39,528 nucleotides of DNA from PWHG01 sp964406935. Its GTDB lineage: Bacteria > Patescibacteriota > Patescibacteriia > Patescibacteriales > UBA12465. Under the pieces are notes generated by a model. That model saw only the letters and a program-made list of their open reading frames with translations. It was not told the DNA's origin and did no database searches. Positions 1 to 9,275 of the stretch are shown one piece after another. The translations under genes were made by a program, and so were the position numbers. Each line of letters opens with the position of its first letter. Position 1 is the first letter of the stretch. The stretch spans positions 1 through 39,528 of the forward strand of contig CAYOTM010000007.1 of the NCBI GenBank assembly GCA_964406935.1, in the 5' to 3' direction.

Positions 1-939
<939 letters not shown>

Positions 940-1147
940 CCACACTTTTATTTTCAAAAAGTGCCATGCTCCTTCGCGAGCATGTAAAATTAATTATTGA
1001 GAAATTGCTAAACAATAATTAATCAAAAATTATACTACTTTAATATATGCTATCGTTTATTTAGTTTTTAAAGAGCAATCAGTGCTTTTAGTTAAGCACT
1101 TTTGTTTTCCTATAACTTAAGAAAACAAGAGGACTCAACCAACAAAA
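940..1147 (-). promoter_or_regulatory. 23S rRNA leader with boxB-like hairpin and boxA
   Basis: Between the terminators at 1148-1187 and the 23S 5' end there is no gene. Read on the minus strand, the region holds a 7-bp hairpin (AGTGCTT/AAGCACT, 1081-1100), then a boxA-like TGCTCTTTAAAAA (1065-1077), very close to the E. coli rrn boxA. An AATTATTG/CAATAATT hairpin (about 992-1020) and a CATGCTC/GAGCATG hairpin (about 964-983) follow and may be processing stems. The boxB-then-boxA order is that of rRNA antitermination leaders bound by NusB/S10, and nusB lies at 3159-3680. A promoter would have to lie upstream of boxA; TTGAGT-18-TATAGG (about 1110-1139) is possible but weak. Confidence 0.6.
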
Positions 1148-1187
1148 AAACCGCATTTGGCGCGGTTTCAAAAATCGTCAAGACGAT
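1148..1187 (-). terminator. Two tandem intrinsic terminators after pilT
   Basis: Read on the minus strand, a small hairpin ATCGTC-tt-GACGAT (1174-1187) is followed by five T. A stronger one, AAACCGC/GCGGTTT (1148-1168), is followed by a T run. Together they would end the ftsH-to-pilT transcript before the 23S leader. The 140 bases between 1188 and the pilT stop at 1330 are AT-rich and show nothing else. Confidence 0.75.
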
Positions 1188-1329
1188 AGTTTTATCACCG
1201 CGATAATTTATAATTCGATAAAAAATTTCTCATAAAGTATTTTAGCAAAACGTGATATTAATTATAATTTATTTACAAAAATTGTCAATATCAAAAAATT
1301 TAGCTAATAATTAACAAAAAATAAAAAGG

Positions 1330-2379
1330 TTAGGCAAGGTCGTTTTTGTTTACATAAAAAGCGGCCGTTTCATAACTAATTTCTCCTTGTTCATACAATT
1401 GTTTTACGTGCCGTTCAAAAGTAATCATCCCTAAATTAGCGCCCGTTTCAATCGTACTTTTAATTTGCTCAACCTTACCTTCACGAATTAAGTTGGCAAT
1501 CGCATCATTTTTAATCATAATTTCCCGAGCGGCCACACGGCCATCTGGTTCTTTCGGTAATAATCTTTGAGAAACAACTGCTTGCAAAACAATAGCAAGT
1601 TGGGAACGAATTTGATTTTGTTGATGAGGAGGAAAAACATCAATAATTCGGTTAACTGTTTGGAGGGCGCTATAAGTATGAAGAGTGGCCAACACTAAAT
1701 GACCAGTTTCTGCCACCGTAATCGCTGTGCTAATAGTTTCTAAGTCACGCATTTCACCAATCATAATAACGTTAGGATCTTGACGTAAGACATGGCGCAA
1801 GCCAGCGGCAAATGAATGCATGTCTTCACCTAATTGTCTCTGGGCAATAATGCTTTTGTTAGGCTTAAAAATATATTCAATCGGATCCTCTAGAGTAATA
1901 ATATGTTCTCGGCGATGTTCATTAATATAATTAATCATCGCTGCTAAAGTTGTTGATTTACCGCAACCAGTCGGTCCGGTAATTAAAATTAAACCCTGAC
2001 GAAGTTGTAATAAATCAGTTACGGTTTTTGGCATGCCAATATCTTCTAAACTAGGCTGATTATTATTGACTACCCGGGCAGCAACTTTTAGATGAGTATT
2101 TTCAAAAGAAAAATTAACTCGAAAACGAAAACCATTAATTGAAATACCACAATCCAAGTCTAATTTATCATAAAGTTTAGCTTTTTGTTGTTTGGTTAGC
2201 AGTTCATCAATAACAAAATTTAAGTCGGCGGAATTAAATTTTTTTTCCGGTAAATCACTAAGTTCGTGAATTGGTTTTAAGCGACCATCAATTCTGACAA
2301 AAGGACTCATGCCATACATAAAATGGAGATCTGAAGCCTTAAGCTCAACCGCTAATTTAAAATACTCTTTAATATCCAT
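1330..2379 (-). CDS. pilT: Type IV pilus retraction ATPase PilT
   Basis: A 349-residue secretion-superfamily ATPase of normal PilT length. PilT hexamers sit at the inner membrane base of type IV pili and hydrolyse ATP to depolymerise the pilin fibre, driving twitching or DNA uptake. Visible motifs: Walker A GPTGCGKS at 135-142, the Asp box with TLEDPIEY, a Walker B region with GEMRDLETI near 200, and the His box GHLVLATLHT near 230. The N-terminal PAS-like domain with ASDLHF is typical. No AIRNLIRE motif is intact, but AIANLIREGK in the C-terminal part is its clear equivalent. It starts 9 bases after the rnc stop, so it is the last gene of that unit. No pilin or PilB is in the window. Confidence 0.93.
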   Translation of the reverse strand: MDIKEYFKLAVELKASDLHFMYGMSPFVRIDGRLKPIHELSDLPEKKFNSADLNFVIDELLTKQQKAKLYDKLDLDCGISINGFRFRVNFSFENTHLKVAARVVNNNQPSLEDIGMPKTVTDLLQLRQGLILITGPTGCGKSTTLAAMINYINEHRREHIITLEDPIEYIFKPNKSIIAQRQLGEDMHSFAAGLRHVLRQDPNVIMIGEMRDLETISTAITVAETGHLVLATLHTYSALQTVNRIIDVFPPHQQNQIRSQLAIVLQAVVSQRLLPKEPDGRVAAREIMIKNDAIANLIREGKVEQIKSTIETGANLGMITFERHVKQLYEQGEISYETAAFYVNKNDLA

Positions 2380-2388
2380 ATGATAAAT

Positions 2389-3081
2389 TTACCAATTAAA
2401 TAAGCGTAAAGCATCGCCAGCGGCAGCTACTTGAGCCTCTTGCTTAGATGATCCTTTCCCCTTACTAATTAGTTGATTATCTAAATATAAACCAACCGTA
2501 AAAATTTTATCATGGTCTGGACCCTCTTCTTTTAAAATTTTATAATGAGGAGTAACTCCTTTTTCTTCTTGAGCTTTTTCTTGAAATCGAGATTTAGGAT
2601 CAAGATAACTTTTACTGGCTAGGATGGAATCCAGTTTAGATAAAATATAATTTTTAATAAACTTCTTAACGACCACCAATCCTTGATCTAAATAAATAGC
2701 ACCAATAATTGCTTCGACGGCATTCGCTAAAATATATTGTCGTGATTTTTTATTCTTATCCTTAGCTTCACCCTTAGATAAATAGAGGTATTCTTCAATA
2801 CCCAACTCTTCAGCCACTATATAAAGCATTTTAGCATTTACTAAAGAAGCACGCCAATTAGTCAGGTCGCCCTCGGGAGTTTGGGGAAATTTATGATATA
2901 AATATTCCGTCACTACTATTTCTAAAACCGCATCACCAAGAAATTCTAACCTTTCATTATGACCATAAGGAAATTCTGGATGTTCATTTAAATAAGAACG
3001 ATGAGTTAAAGATTGTTTTAATAAATTAAAATCTTTAAATTTAATTTCTAGCCGCTTGGCTAATTTTTTAAAATTATCCAT
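2389..3081 (-). CDS. rnc: Ribonuclease III
   Basis: A 230-residue RNase III, the dsRNA endonuclease that processes rRNA precursors and structured mRNAs. The signature NERLEFLGDAVLE is at about 42-54, with the metal-binding acidic residues, and a second acidic cluster lies near EAIIGAIYLDQG. The C-terminal third is a dsRNA-binding domain ending GKGSSKQEAQVAAAGDAL. It lies between nusB (77 bases upstream) and pilT (9 bases downstream). The gap upstream holds a long hairpin that could be an autoregulatory cleavage site. The start codon has no Shine-Dalgarno sequence. Confidence 0.96.
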   Translation of the reverse strand: MDNFKKLAKRLEIKFKDFNLLKQSLTHRSYLNEHPEFPYGHNERLEFLGDAVLEIVVTEYLYHKFPQTPEGDLTNWRASLVNAKMLYIVAEELGIEEYLYLSKGEAKDKNKKSRQYILANAVEAIIGAIYLDQGLVVVKKFIKNYILSKLDSILASKSYLDPKSRFQEKAQEEKGVTPHYKILKEEGPDHDKIFTVGLYLDNQLISKGKGSSKQEAQVAAAGDALRLFNW

Positions 3082-3095
3082 AGATGCTCAATGGC

Positions 3096-3132
3096 TGAAT
3101 TATCGTTTCGGCTCAGCCCAGCCGATAATTCA
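3096..3132 (-). promoter_or_regulatory. Hairpin in the rnc leader, possible RNase III self-cleavage site
   Basis: Ten-base arms TGAATTATCG and CGATAATTCA (3096-3105 and 3123-3132) enclose a GC-rich loop that can form an inner CGGCT/AGCCG helix. No T run follows, so this is not an intrinsic terminator. It sits 15 bases before the rnc start. RNase III autoregulation through cleavage of its own leader is known in E. coli; its presence here is inference. Confidence 0.5.
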
Positions 3133-3158
3133 ATCATTCAGATTAATAATTATTATAT

Positions 3159-3680
3159 TTATTTGGTTGTTTTGCTGCTTAAATTTTCTTGAGGATTAAT
3201 TGTTGTATTATTTAAATTTTCTTGAGAGCTAGTCTCCCCCCAACGATTATCTCTTTTTTTCTTTTCGGATTCTGGCCAATCATTATAAATAGCTCCTAAA
3301 ACACCATTAACAAACTTACCAGAAGCTTCACCACCAAAACTCTTAGCTACCTCAATGGCTTCATTAATAACTACTCGAGGAGGCGTAGCGGTTAACATTA
3401 ATTCATAAATTCCTAAACGTAAAATATTGCGATCAATTACCGTAATTTGATCGAGCGGCCATTCAGTGGCGTAACGAATAATTAAATTATCAATCATTTT
3501 TAAATTATTAATTACTCCTAAAACTAAATCGCGAACAAAGCCACTATCATCAAAATCAGGGGCAAAATTCTGAAAATTTCCCTTAATTAATTGGTCTAAA
3601 TCATCATTTTTAGCACCATTAAAATCCCAGGCAAATAAAGTCTGAAGGGCAAGCGTTCGGGATAAATGACGGTTAGCCAT
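3159..3680 (-). CDS. nusB: Transcription antitermination factor NusB
   Basis: A 173-residue NusB, somewhat longer than the usual 130-150 because of a polar C-terminal tail rich in Asn, Lys, Ser and Thr. NusB binds rRNA boxA with ribosomal protein S10 and keeps RNA polymerase processive through rRNA operons. The N-terminal SRTLALQTLFAWD and the C-terminal VINEAIEVAKSFGGEASGKFVNGVLGAI are hallmark sequences. Its ATG begins one base after the rpmF stop, implying translational coupling. Its likely target, a boxA, is seen in the 23S leader of this same window. Confidence 0.95.
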   Translation of the reverse strand: MANRHLSRTLALQTLFAWDFNGAKNDDLDQLIKGNFQNFAPDFDDSGFVRDLVLGVINNLKMIDNLIIRYATEWPLDQITVIDRNILRLGIYELMLTATPPRVVINEAIEVAKSFGGEASGKFVNGVLGAIYNDWPESEKKKRDNRWGETSSQENLNNTTINPQENLSSKTTK

Positions 3681-3681
3681 A

Positions 3682-3879
3682 TTATTTTTTCTTAGTAGTT
3701 AAAGTTTTAGTTTTAATTGCTTGACGATCACGGTAGTTACCACAAAAAGAACAAGCGGTATGAGGTTTAACTGCCTGACCACATTTAGTACATTTTTTTA
3801 AACTCACCTTTTTAAGGGCTAGGTGAGCGCGATTTTTACCAACCGCACTTTTAGTTCGTCTTTTTTTAGGATTAGCCAT
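3682..3879 (-). CDS. rpmF: 50S ribosomal protein L32
   Basis: A 65-residue protein starting MANPKKRRTKS, the standard L32 N-terminus. I use this internal ATG at 3879 rather than an upstream in-frame ATG at 3897, which would add six non-homologous residues. Two CxxC pairs (KCTKCGQ and CSFCGN) form the zinc ribbon present in one class of L32. It is the head of the rpmF-nusB-rnc-pilT run, 82 bases after ftsH, with no clear promoter of its own, so it may be read from the ftsH promoter. Confidence 0.95.
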   Translation of the reverse strand: MANPKKRRTKSAVGKNRAHLALKKVSLKKCTKCGQAVKPHTACSFCGNYRDRQAIKTKTLTTKKK

Positions 3880-3960
3880 AAAATTATTAACTATCAATAA
3901 TCAAAGCACTGCTAGTTATTGATATTTTACAAATAATAAATTAAATTTTTTAAATTAAAT

Positions 3961-5808
3961 TTAAACTACTGGGAGTTGTTGATCGGCTCTTTCTGGTCGC
4001 GGGCCAACAATTTTTTCAAAAGCGGCTTTTTCTAAAGTTTCTTTTTCCAACAAAGCGGCCACAACGGCCTCTAACTTGTCTTTCTGTTCTCTTAAAATCT
4101 TTTTAGCTTGATCACTCGCTCCAGAAATAAAATGAGCAATTTCTTGATCAATTTTTTCGGCAATTTTTTCGCTATAATCTCTTTGTTCGTGAATTTCTCG
4201 ACCTAAGAAAATTAATTCTTCTTTTTCGCCAAAAGTTCTTGGACCAAGCTCTTCGCTCATACCATAATCGGTAATTAAACTACGGGCCAAAGAAGTGGCT
4301 CGTCTTAAATCAGAAGTCGCTCCCGTGGTCACTTCTCCAAAAATTTCTTTTTCTACTAAATGACCGGCTAATAAAACTGCAAGTTCATCTAAAAATTCTG
4401 AACGAGAATGCAATCTTCTATCCTCTATGGGCACTTTTAAAGTATAGCCACCGGCTTGTCCCCGAGCAATAATGGAAATTTTTTGCACCGGGTCAGAATT
4501 CGGTAAAAAATGAGCAACCAAAGCATGTCCCGCTTCATGATAAGCAGTAATTTTTTTCTCGCGTTCAGTAATGACTCGACTTTTTCTTTCTGGACCAATC
4601 ATTACTTTCTCAATCGCTTCAAATAAATCATCCATGATTATTTCTTTACGATTACTACGAGCCGCTAAAATAGCCGCTTCATTTAAAAGATTAGCTAAGT
4701 CAGCACCGGAAAACCCTGGAGTTCTTTCAGCCACTTGACGCAGAGAAACATCTTTTTTTAGAGGTTTCTTACGAGCATGAACTTGTAAAATTTCTTCACG
4801 ATCCTTAAGATCGGGGCGGTCAATGACAACTTGACGATCAAAACGACCAGGTCTAAGTAAGGCGGGATCTAAAACATCAGGACGATTAGTAGCCGCTATC
4901 ACAATTACGTTATGACTGGGTTCAAAACCATCCATTTCCACTAAAATTTGATTAAGAGTTTGTTCGCGCTCATCATGAGATCCTCCGAGACCAGCTCCTC
5001 GACGACGACCGACAGCATCAATTTCATCAATAAAGACAATACAGGGGGCGGTTTTTTTAGCTTTTTGAAATAAAGATCTAACGCGAGAAGCACCGACACC
5101 AACAAACATTTCCACAAATTCTGAGCCCGACATGTGGAAAAAGGGGACTTTTGCTTCACCAGCCACCGCTCTAGCTAATAAAGTTTTACCAGTTCCTGGG
5201 CTACCTAATAATAAAACGCCTCGCGGAATTCTAGCGCCTAAATCTTGGAATTTTTTAGGGAATTTTAAAAACTCAACTACTTCAGCCAACTCTTCTTTAG
5301 CCTCCTTAGCGCCCGCGACATCTTTAAAGGTCACTTTATTTTTTGTATCTAAATTAAAATCTTTGGGAGCTGACTGACCAAAACTCATCGCTTTAGAATT
5401 AGCCCCTTGAAGGCCACGCATCGTAAAGAAGAAAAAGGCTCCAATAATCAAAACCGGGATTAAAAATGGCAACAAAGTAGCGAGCCACATCTCCCAGCCA
5501 GAACGATCCTCAACACTAATTTTTACACCATTTAATAATTCAGGAGAAACTTGAAAATTACTTAATAAAGCTGAGAGGGACTCGTTAGCTTCTTTTTTTA
5601 CTTTTAAATCTTCACCATTTTTTAATTCAACTGAAATTTCATCACCAACAACAGTTAAGGCAGTCACCTCTTCTTGCTGTAGGGCAGTAATTAAAGCCTC
5701 AATCCCCGCCGGCTCTGGTTTTGGTTCATTAACAAAAACGCTAAAAACTACTGCTAATAGCAAAAAGCTGGCAAAAACCCATAAAAAATTTTTTACTAAG
5801 TTTTTCAT
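3961..5808 (-). CDS. ftsH: ATP-dependent zinc metalloprotease FtsH
   Basis: A membrane-anchored AAA+ protease that degrades misfolded and short-lived membrane and cytosolic proteins. I start at the internal ATG at 5808 (615 residues, MKNLVKNFLW), because the 15-residue upstream extension is unlike FtsH and a promoter overlaps it. Transmembrane helices are at about 8-26 and 109-131 around an extracytoplasmic domain of roughly 80 residues. The AAA domain has Walker A GSPGTGKT (202-209), Walker B IVFIDE (257-262) and the second region of homology NRPDVLDPALLRPGRFDR. The zinc site HEAGH is at 424-428. No Shine-Dalgarno; the -10 box ends six bases from the ATG, so the mRNA is probably leaderless. 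Confidence 0.96.
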   Translation of the reverse strand: MKNLVKNFLWVFASFLLLAVVFSVFVNEPKPEPAGIEALITALQQEEVTALTVVGDEISVELKNGEDLKVKKEANESLSALLSNFQVSPELLNGVKISVEDRSGWEMWLATLLPFLIPVLIIGAFFFFTMRGLQGANSKAMSFGQSAPKDFNLDTKNKVTFKDVAGAKEAKEELAEVVEFLKFPKKFQDLGARIPRGVLLLGSPGTGKTLLARAVAGEAKVPFFHMSGSEFVEMFVGVGASRVRSLFQKAKKTAPCIVFIDEIDAVGRRRGAGLGGSHDEREQTLNQILVEMDGFEPSHNVIVIAATNRPDVLDPALLRPGRFDRQVVIDRPDLKDREEILQVHARKKPLKKDVSLRQVAERTPGFSGADLANLLNEAAILAARSNRKEIIMDDLFEAIEKVMIGPERKSRVITEREKKITAYHEAGHALVAHFLPNSDPVQKISIIARGQAGGYTLKVPIEDRRLHSRSEFLDELAVLLAGHLVEKEIFGEVTTGATSDLRRATSLARSLITDYGMSEELGPRTFGEKEELIFLGREIHEQRDYSEKIAEKIDQEIAHFISGASDQAKKILREQKDKLEAVVAALLEKETLEKAAFEKIVGPRPERADQQLPVV

Positions 5809-5814
5809 AATTAT

Positions 5815-5843
5815 ATTATATACTGGCTTAACTTGTTTGACAA
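5815..5843 (-). promoter_or_regulatory. ftsH promoter, probably giving a leaderless mRNA
   Basis: On the minus strand TTGTCA (5838-5843), a 17-base spacer and a perfect TATAAT (5815-5820). Transcription would start about seven bases further on, at the A of the ATG at 5808. This also supports the shorter FtsH start. Confidence 0.7.
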
Positions 5844-5857
5844 ACAAAGGCACTAAA

Positions 5858-5887
5858 AGCGCTCTAAACCATTAGACTTAGAGCGCT
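5858..5887 (-). terminator. Intrinsic terminator after the S1 gene
   Basis: Ten-base arms AGCGCTCTAA/TTAGAGCGCT with a ten-base loop. Read on the minus strand the hairpin is followed by TTTTAG. It lies between the S1 stop and the ftsH promoter. Confidence 0.75.
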
Positions 5888-5933
5888 CCTCAACACAAAT
5901 GATTAATTATAAAATTTATTAAAGATAAAATAA

Positions 5934-7160
5934 TTATTCGGTTTTATCAACCTCTTCGGTCGATGGTTGGGAATCTTTATTATGATCTTCAGTTAATGGC
6001 TTGACCTCATCATCAGTTTTTACTTCAGAATCTTGATCAGTTTTAATAACTTTTAGAATTTTTAAACCCAAGCGATGCTCTTCGGGGGAGATGCTAACAA
6101 TTTCAAACTCTTCTTGATCACCGACTTTAAAATTTTCCACAATTTTATCTTTACCGCCTAAATTTAATTGACTGATGTGAGCTAAACCATGAATTTCTTC
6201 GTCTAATTTAATAAATAAACCAAAAGGATTAATTTTTACAATTTCACCAGTCACTTTTTGACCAACTTTATATTTGGAGCTCGCCTCCTGCCAAGGATCT
6301 TTTTGCAATTTTTTAGTACTTAAGAAAATTTTACCATTATCAATCCCCACAATTTCCGCCTTGACGCTATCGTTCACTTTAAATAATTCAGCGGGCGAAT
6401 CAACTCGTTGCCAAGCTAATTCAGAAATATGGATTAAGCCCTCTAAATTTTCATCAAAACTAACAAAAACACCAAAATTAGTAATCGCTGAAATTTTTCC
6501 AGTAATTATTTGGCCCACCTTATAGAGATCAAGCGACGGTTTTTGTTTTTGGCTCCAAACATCTTTTTCACTAAAAATAATTTTATCTTCAGTTTCATTA
6601 AGAGTCACGACACTCACTTCAAATTCCTGACCAACAAAATTTTTCAATTTTTCTAAAATTTTACTTTTATCACCACCACTAATACGAGGATAATTTTCTG
6701 GAGCTAGCTGAGAAACTGGCAGAAAGCCATTGATCTGGCAATAACGAGCTAAGAGACCACCTTTATTAGCATCAATAATTTTAACTTTAATTGTGCTTTT
6801 ATCTTTTAAGGCTTGGCGTAGTTTCTCCCAGGCTTTTTCTTGACCAACTTGACGGAAAGATAATTCTAATTCTCCTTTTTCATTTTCAACATCAATCACC
6901 GCCGCCTCGGCTTGATCACCCGGCTTTAAGTTGGCATACTCTTCAACTTCCACATACATCTCTGGACCACGAATAATACCCATTAAAACACCGTTAACGT
7001 CCAGGCGAACTTCAGATTTTGAAGCGGCAACCACTTTACCTTTAATAATATCGCCAACTTGAGGAATTTGATTTTCGTCTTTAGTTAACAACGAAGCAAA
7101 TTCTTGATTTTGACTTACTTCTTCGTAAGTGTTCTGATCTGACATAGTATTAAAACTCAT
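5934..7160 (-). CDS. rpsA: Ribosomal protein S1-like, four S1 RNA-binding domains
   Basis: A 408-residue protein with four OB-fold S1 repeats at about 33-104, 115-205, 219-287 and 303-375. The last two carry the canonical patterns GKISAITNFGVFVSF and GEIVKINPFGLFIKL followed by GLIHISEL and GLAHISQL. A polar acidic tail follows. Four repeats rather than the six of E. coli is usual outside Proteobacteria. S1 helps the 30S subunit bind mRNAs that lack strong Shine-Dalgarno sequences, which fits a genome whose starts mostly lack them. The start could be the ATG at 7160 or the one five codons later (MSDQNTYEE). It has its own promoter and a structured leader of about 120 bases. Confidence 0.92.
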   Translation of the reverse strand: MSFNTMSDQNTYEEVSQNQEFASLLTKDENQIPQVGDIIKGKVVAASKSEVRLDVNGVLMGIIRGPEMYVEVEEYANLKPGDQAEAAVIDVENEKGELELSFRQVGQEKAWEKLRQALKDKSTIKVKIIDANKGGLLARYCQINGFLPVSQLAPENYPRISGGDKSKILEKLKNFVGQEFEVSVVTLNETEDKIIFSEKDVWSQKQKPSLDLYKVGQIITGKISAITNFGVFVSFDENLEGLIHISELAWQRVDSPAELFKVNDSVKAEIVGIDNGKIFLSTKKLQKDPWQEASSKYKVGQKVTGEIVKINPFGLFIKLDEEIHGLAHISQLNLGGKDKIVENFKVGDQEEFEIVSISPEEHRLGLKILKVIKTDQDSEVKTDDEVKPLTEDHNKDSQPSTEEVDKTE

Positions 7161-7214
7161 TAATCTTATCTTTTTGATAACAAAAAAATGAGCTTAACCC
7201 CTAATTTATGGAGT

Positions 7215-7256
7215 CTCTTAGTCACCTCCAGCTTAAAAAGCCTTATAATCTAAGAG
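7215..7256 (-). promoter_or_regulatory. S1 mRNA leader hairpin containing an orphan Shine-Dalgarno sequence
   Basis: Arms CTCTTAG/CTAAGAG (7250-7256 and 7215-7221) enclose an inner GCTT-ttt-AAGC hairpin (7231-7241) and the octamer GGAGGTGA (7222-7229), a perfect anti-Shine-Dalgarno complement. No ATG, GTG or TTG with an open frame lies at a normal distance after it. The S1 start is 61 bases downstream. This may be a ribosome- or S1-binding regulatory element. Confidence 0.5.
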
Positions 7257-7290
7257 TTTTATTATAGGTGAATCTTTAATTAATAAAGTA

Positions 7291-7319
7291 ATTATAAAAG
7301 CAATTAGGAAAAAAGTCAA
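7291..7319 (-). promoter_or_regulatory. Promoter of the S1 gene
   Basis: On the minus strand TTGACT (7314-7319), 17-base spacer, TATAAT (7291-7296). The start near 7284 leaves a leader of about 124 bases before the S1 ATG. A further TATAAT at 7261-7266 has no matching -35. Confidence 0.7.
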
Positions 7320-7334
7320 CTATTGATAACCTTG

Positions 7335-9167
7335 TTAAACTTTTATCAAAACTGGCAAAACCATTGGCCGACGCTTAGTTTGTTGAAATAAAAATTGACC
7401 AATATCGTTGCGCACTTTATTTTTAATAAAATCATCATCAGCTGGTGTTAACGGATTTTTATCTTTAACAATTTGCTTGACTTTCATTCGAGTTTTTTCA
7501 ATTAAATCGCGTTGCTCTTTCATATAAACAAAGCCTCGAGAAATAATATCAGGATTACCAATTATATCTCCAGCTTGAGCATCAATCGTAGCAATAATAA
7601 CAATCATGCCATCACCGGCCATCATCCGCCGGTCACGTAAAACTATTTCTGAAACATCACCAACTCCCAAGCCATCAACCATGATATATTCAGCGGGCAC
7701 TTTTTCTTTAGTCAAGCTACCTAATATTTGATTATTAGGGCCTGCTTTAAATTCTACCACTTGACCATTATCAGCGACAAAAATTTTATCGCGAGAAATC
7801 CCTACTTGTTCCGCTAGCTCAGCATGAGCTCGCAACATATAGTGATTAGCTTCAATCGGCATAAAATATTCCGGCTTAACTAGGCGCATCATTAACTTTA
7901 AGTCTTCTTGTTTGGCATGGCCACCAGCGTGAATATCAAGCATTCGATAATTAATTACCCGCGCTCCCTGACGAACCACCATGTCAGTTAGACTTTGAAT
8001 CGATCGTTCATTGCCAGGAATAACTGAGGAGGAAAATAAAACTGTGTCACCCGCTTTTATTTGAATAGTTCGATGTTCATTATTAACTAAACGACGTAAA
8101 AAAGCATTGCTTTCTCCCTGAGCACCAGTACCAATAATAATTACCTTATTGTCTGGCAATTTATTAACTTCTTTATCATCAACTAAAATTCGGGGATTGA
8201 ATTTTAAATACCCAATTTGGTGAGCGACCTCCACATTATCATTCATACTGCGTCCCTGTAAATTAACTCGCCGACCAAATTTTTCGGCTAACTCCAAAAT
8301 TTTCTGGACCCGACTTAATTGAGAAGCGAAAGTTCCAATAATAATTCGACCTTCAATTTTATCAAATAATTTACCCATTTCTTCACCAATTGCTGATTCC
8401 GATATCTGATAACCAGGGTGAGTAGCGTCAGTCGAGTCAGACATTAATAATAAAACTCCTTGATCACCAATTCTAGCAATCCGCTGCAAGTCCGCCGGCT
8501 TATCATTAACTGGTGAAAAATCAATCTTAAAATCACCGGTATGCAAAACCGTGCCAACGGGGGTAGTAATAATAATAGCAAAACAATCGGGAATTGAATG
8601 GTTAACTCGTAGAAATTCTATTTTAAAAGATGCCCCCAATTTAATTGAATGAGTGTCATCAATTTCTTTAATTTTTAATTGGGGTGATTGACGATAATCT
8701 TTTTGTCGTTTGCGGACTAAACCAGCAGTCATTTTTCCCATAAACATTGGTGGATTACCAATTTCTCCCATAATATGAGGGATGGCGCCAATATGATCAT
8801 AGTGACCATGAGTAATAATCACTCCCTTAATCCAATCTTTTTTATCTTTTAAGTAGTTAATATTGGGAATAATATAATCGATGCCCGGCATGTTTTCTTC
8901 CGGAAACTGCAAGCCCATATCAATAATAATTATTTCTTTATTATACTCAATCAGGGTCATGTTGCGACCCACCTCCTCTAAACCACCCAAAACCATGACT
9001 CGCAAATTATTTTTATTAATAACTGTTCGTCCTCGTTGAGGATCTTTTGAAGGACTAGTCTTTTTATTGCCATAAAAAGGCCGACCGCCGCCACTAGTTT
9101 TATGGTCGGTTTTATGTTGGCTAGTCGTCTTAGTCGACGATAAACCAGGTTTATAAGTTCTAATCAT
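7335..9167 (-). CDS. rnj: Ribonuclease J (metallo-beta-lactamase/beta-CASP)
   Basis: A 610-residue RNase J, which combines 5'-to-3' exonuclease and endonuclease activity in mRNA decay and rRNA maturation in bacteria lacking RNase E. The zinc motif HGHYDH is at 120-125, with later metal ligands in VLHTGDFK and the beta-CASP region around GTGAQGESNAFLRRL. IHAGGHAKQEDL carries further conserved histidines. About 50 N-terminal residues form a basic, low-complexity extension not needed for catalysis in known family members; short RNase J enzymes start near RVMVLGGLEEVGRNM. The gene ends 16 bases before the S1 promoter on the same strand. Confidence 0.95.
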   Translation of the reverse strand: MIRTYKPGLSSTKTTSQHKTDHKTSGGGRPFYGNKKTSPSKDPQRGRTVINKNNLRVMVLGGLEEVGRNMTLIEYNKEIIIIDMGLQFPEENMPGIDYIIPNINYLKDKKDWIKGVIITHGHYDHIGAIPHIMGEIGNPPMFMGKMTAGLVRKRQKDYRQSPQLKIKEIDDTHSIKLGASFKIEFLRVNHSIPDCFAIIITTPVGTVLHTGDFKIDFSPVNDKPADLQRIARIGDQGVLLLMSDSTDATHPGYQISESAIGEEMGKLFDKIEGRIIIGTFASQLSRVQKILELAEKFGRRVNLQGRSMNDNVEVAHQIGYLKFNPRILVDDKEVNKLPDNKVIIIGTGAQGESNAFLRRLVNNEHRTIQIKAGDTVLFSSSVIPGNERSIQSLTDMVVRQGARVINYRMLDIHAGGHAKQEDLKLMMRLVKPEYFMPIEANHYMLRAHAELAEQVGISRDKIFVADNGQVVEFKAGPNNQILGSLTKEKVPAEYIMVDGLGVGDVSEIVLRDRRMMAGDGMIVIIATIDAQAGDIIGNPDIISRGFVYMKEQRDLIEKTRMKVKQIVKDKNPLTPADDDFIKNKVRNDIGQFLFQQTKRRPMVLPVLIKV

Positions 9168-9275
9168 TTCTGAAGTGGCAAGTCAAGATGATTATATAAT
9201 GCATCAAGATTTGCTAAAAATTAATTTATAAAAGAGAAAATATTTAAAGAGAAAAAAATTAAAAATAGTGATTAA

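Noticed and set aside
4941..5377. Frames on both strands inside ftsH
   Set aside because: They are out-of-frame shadows of the AAA domain, which is unambiguous in the main frame.
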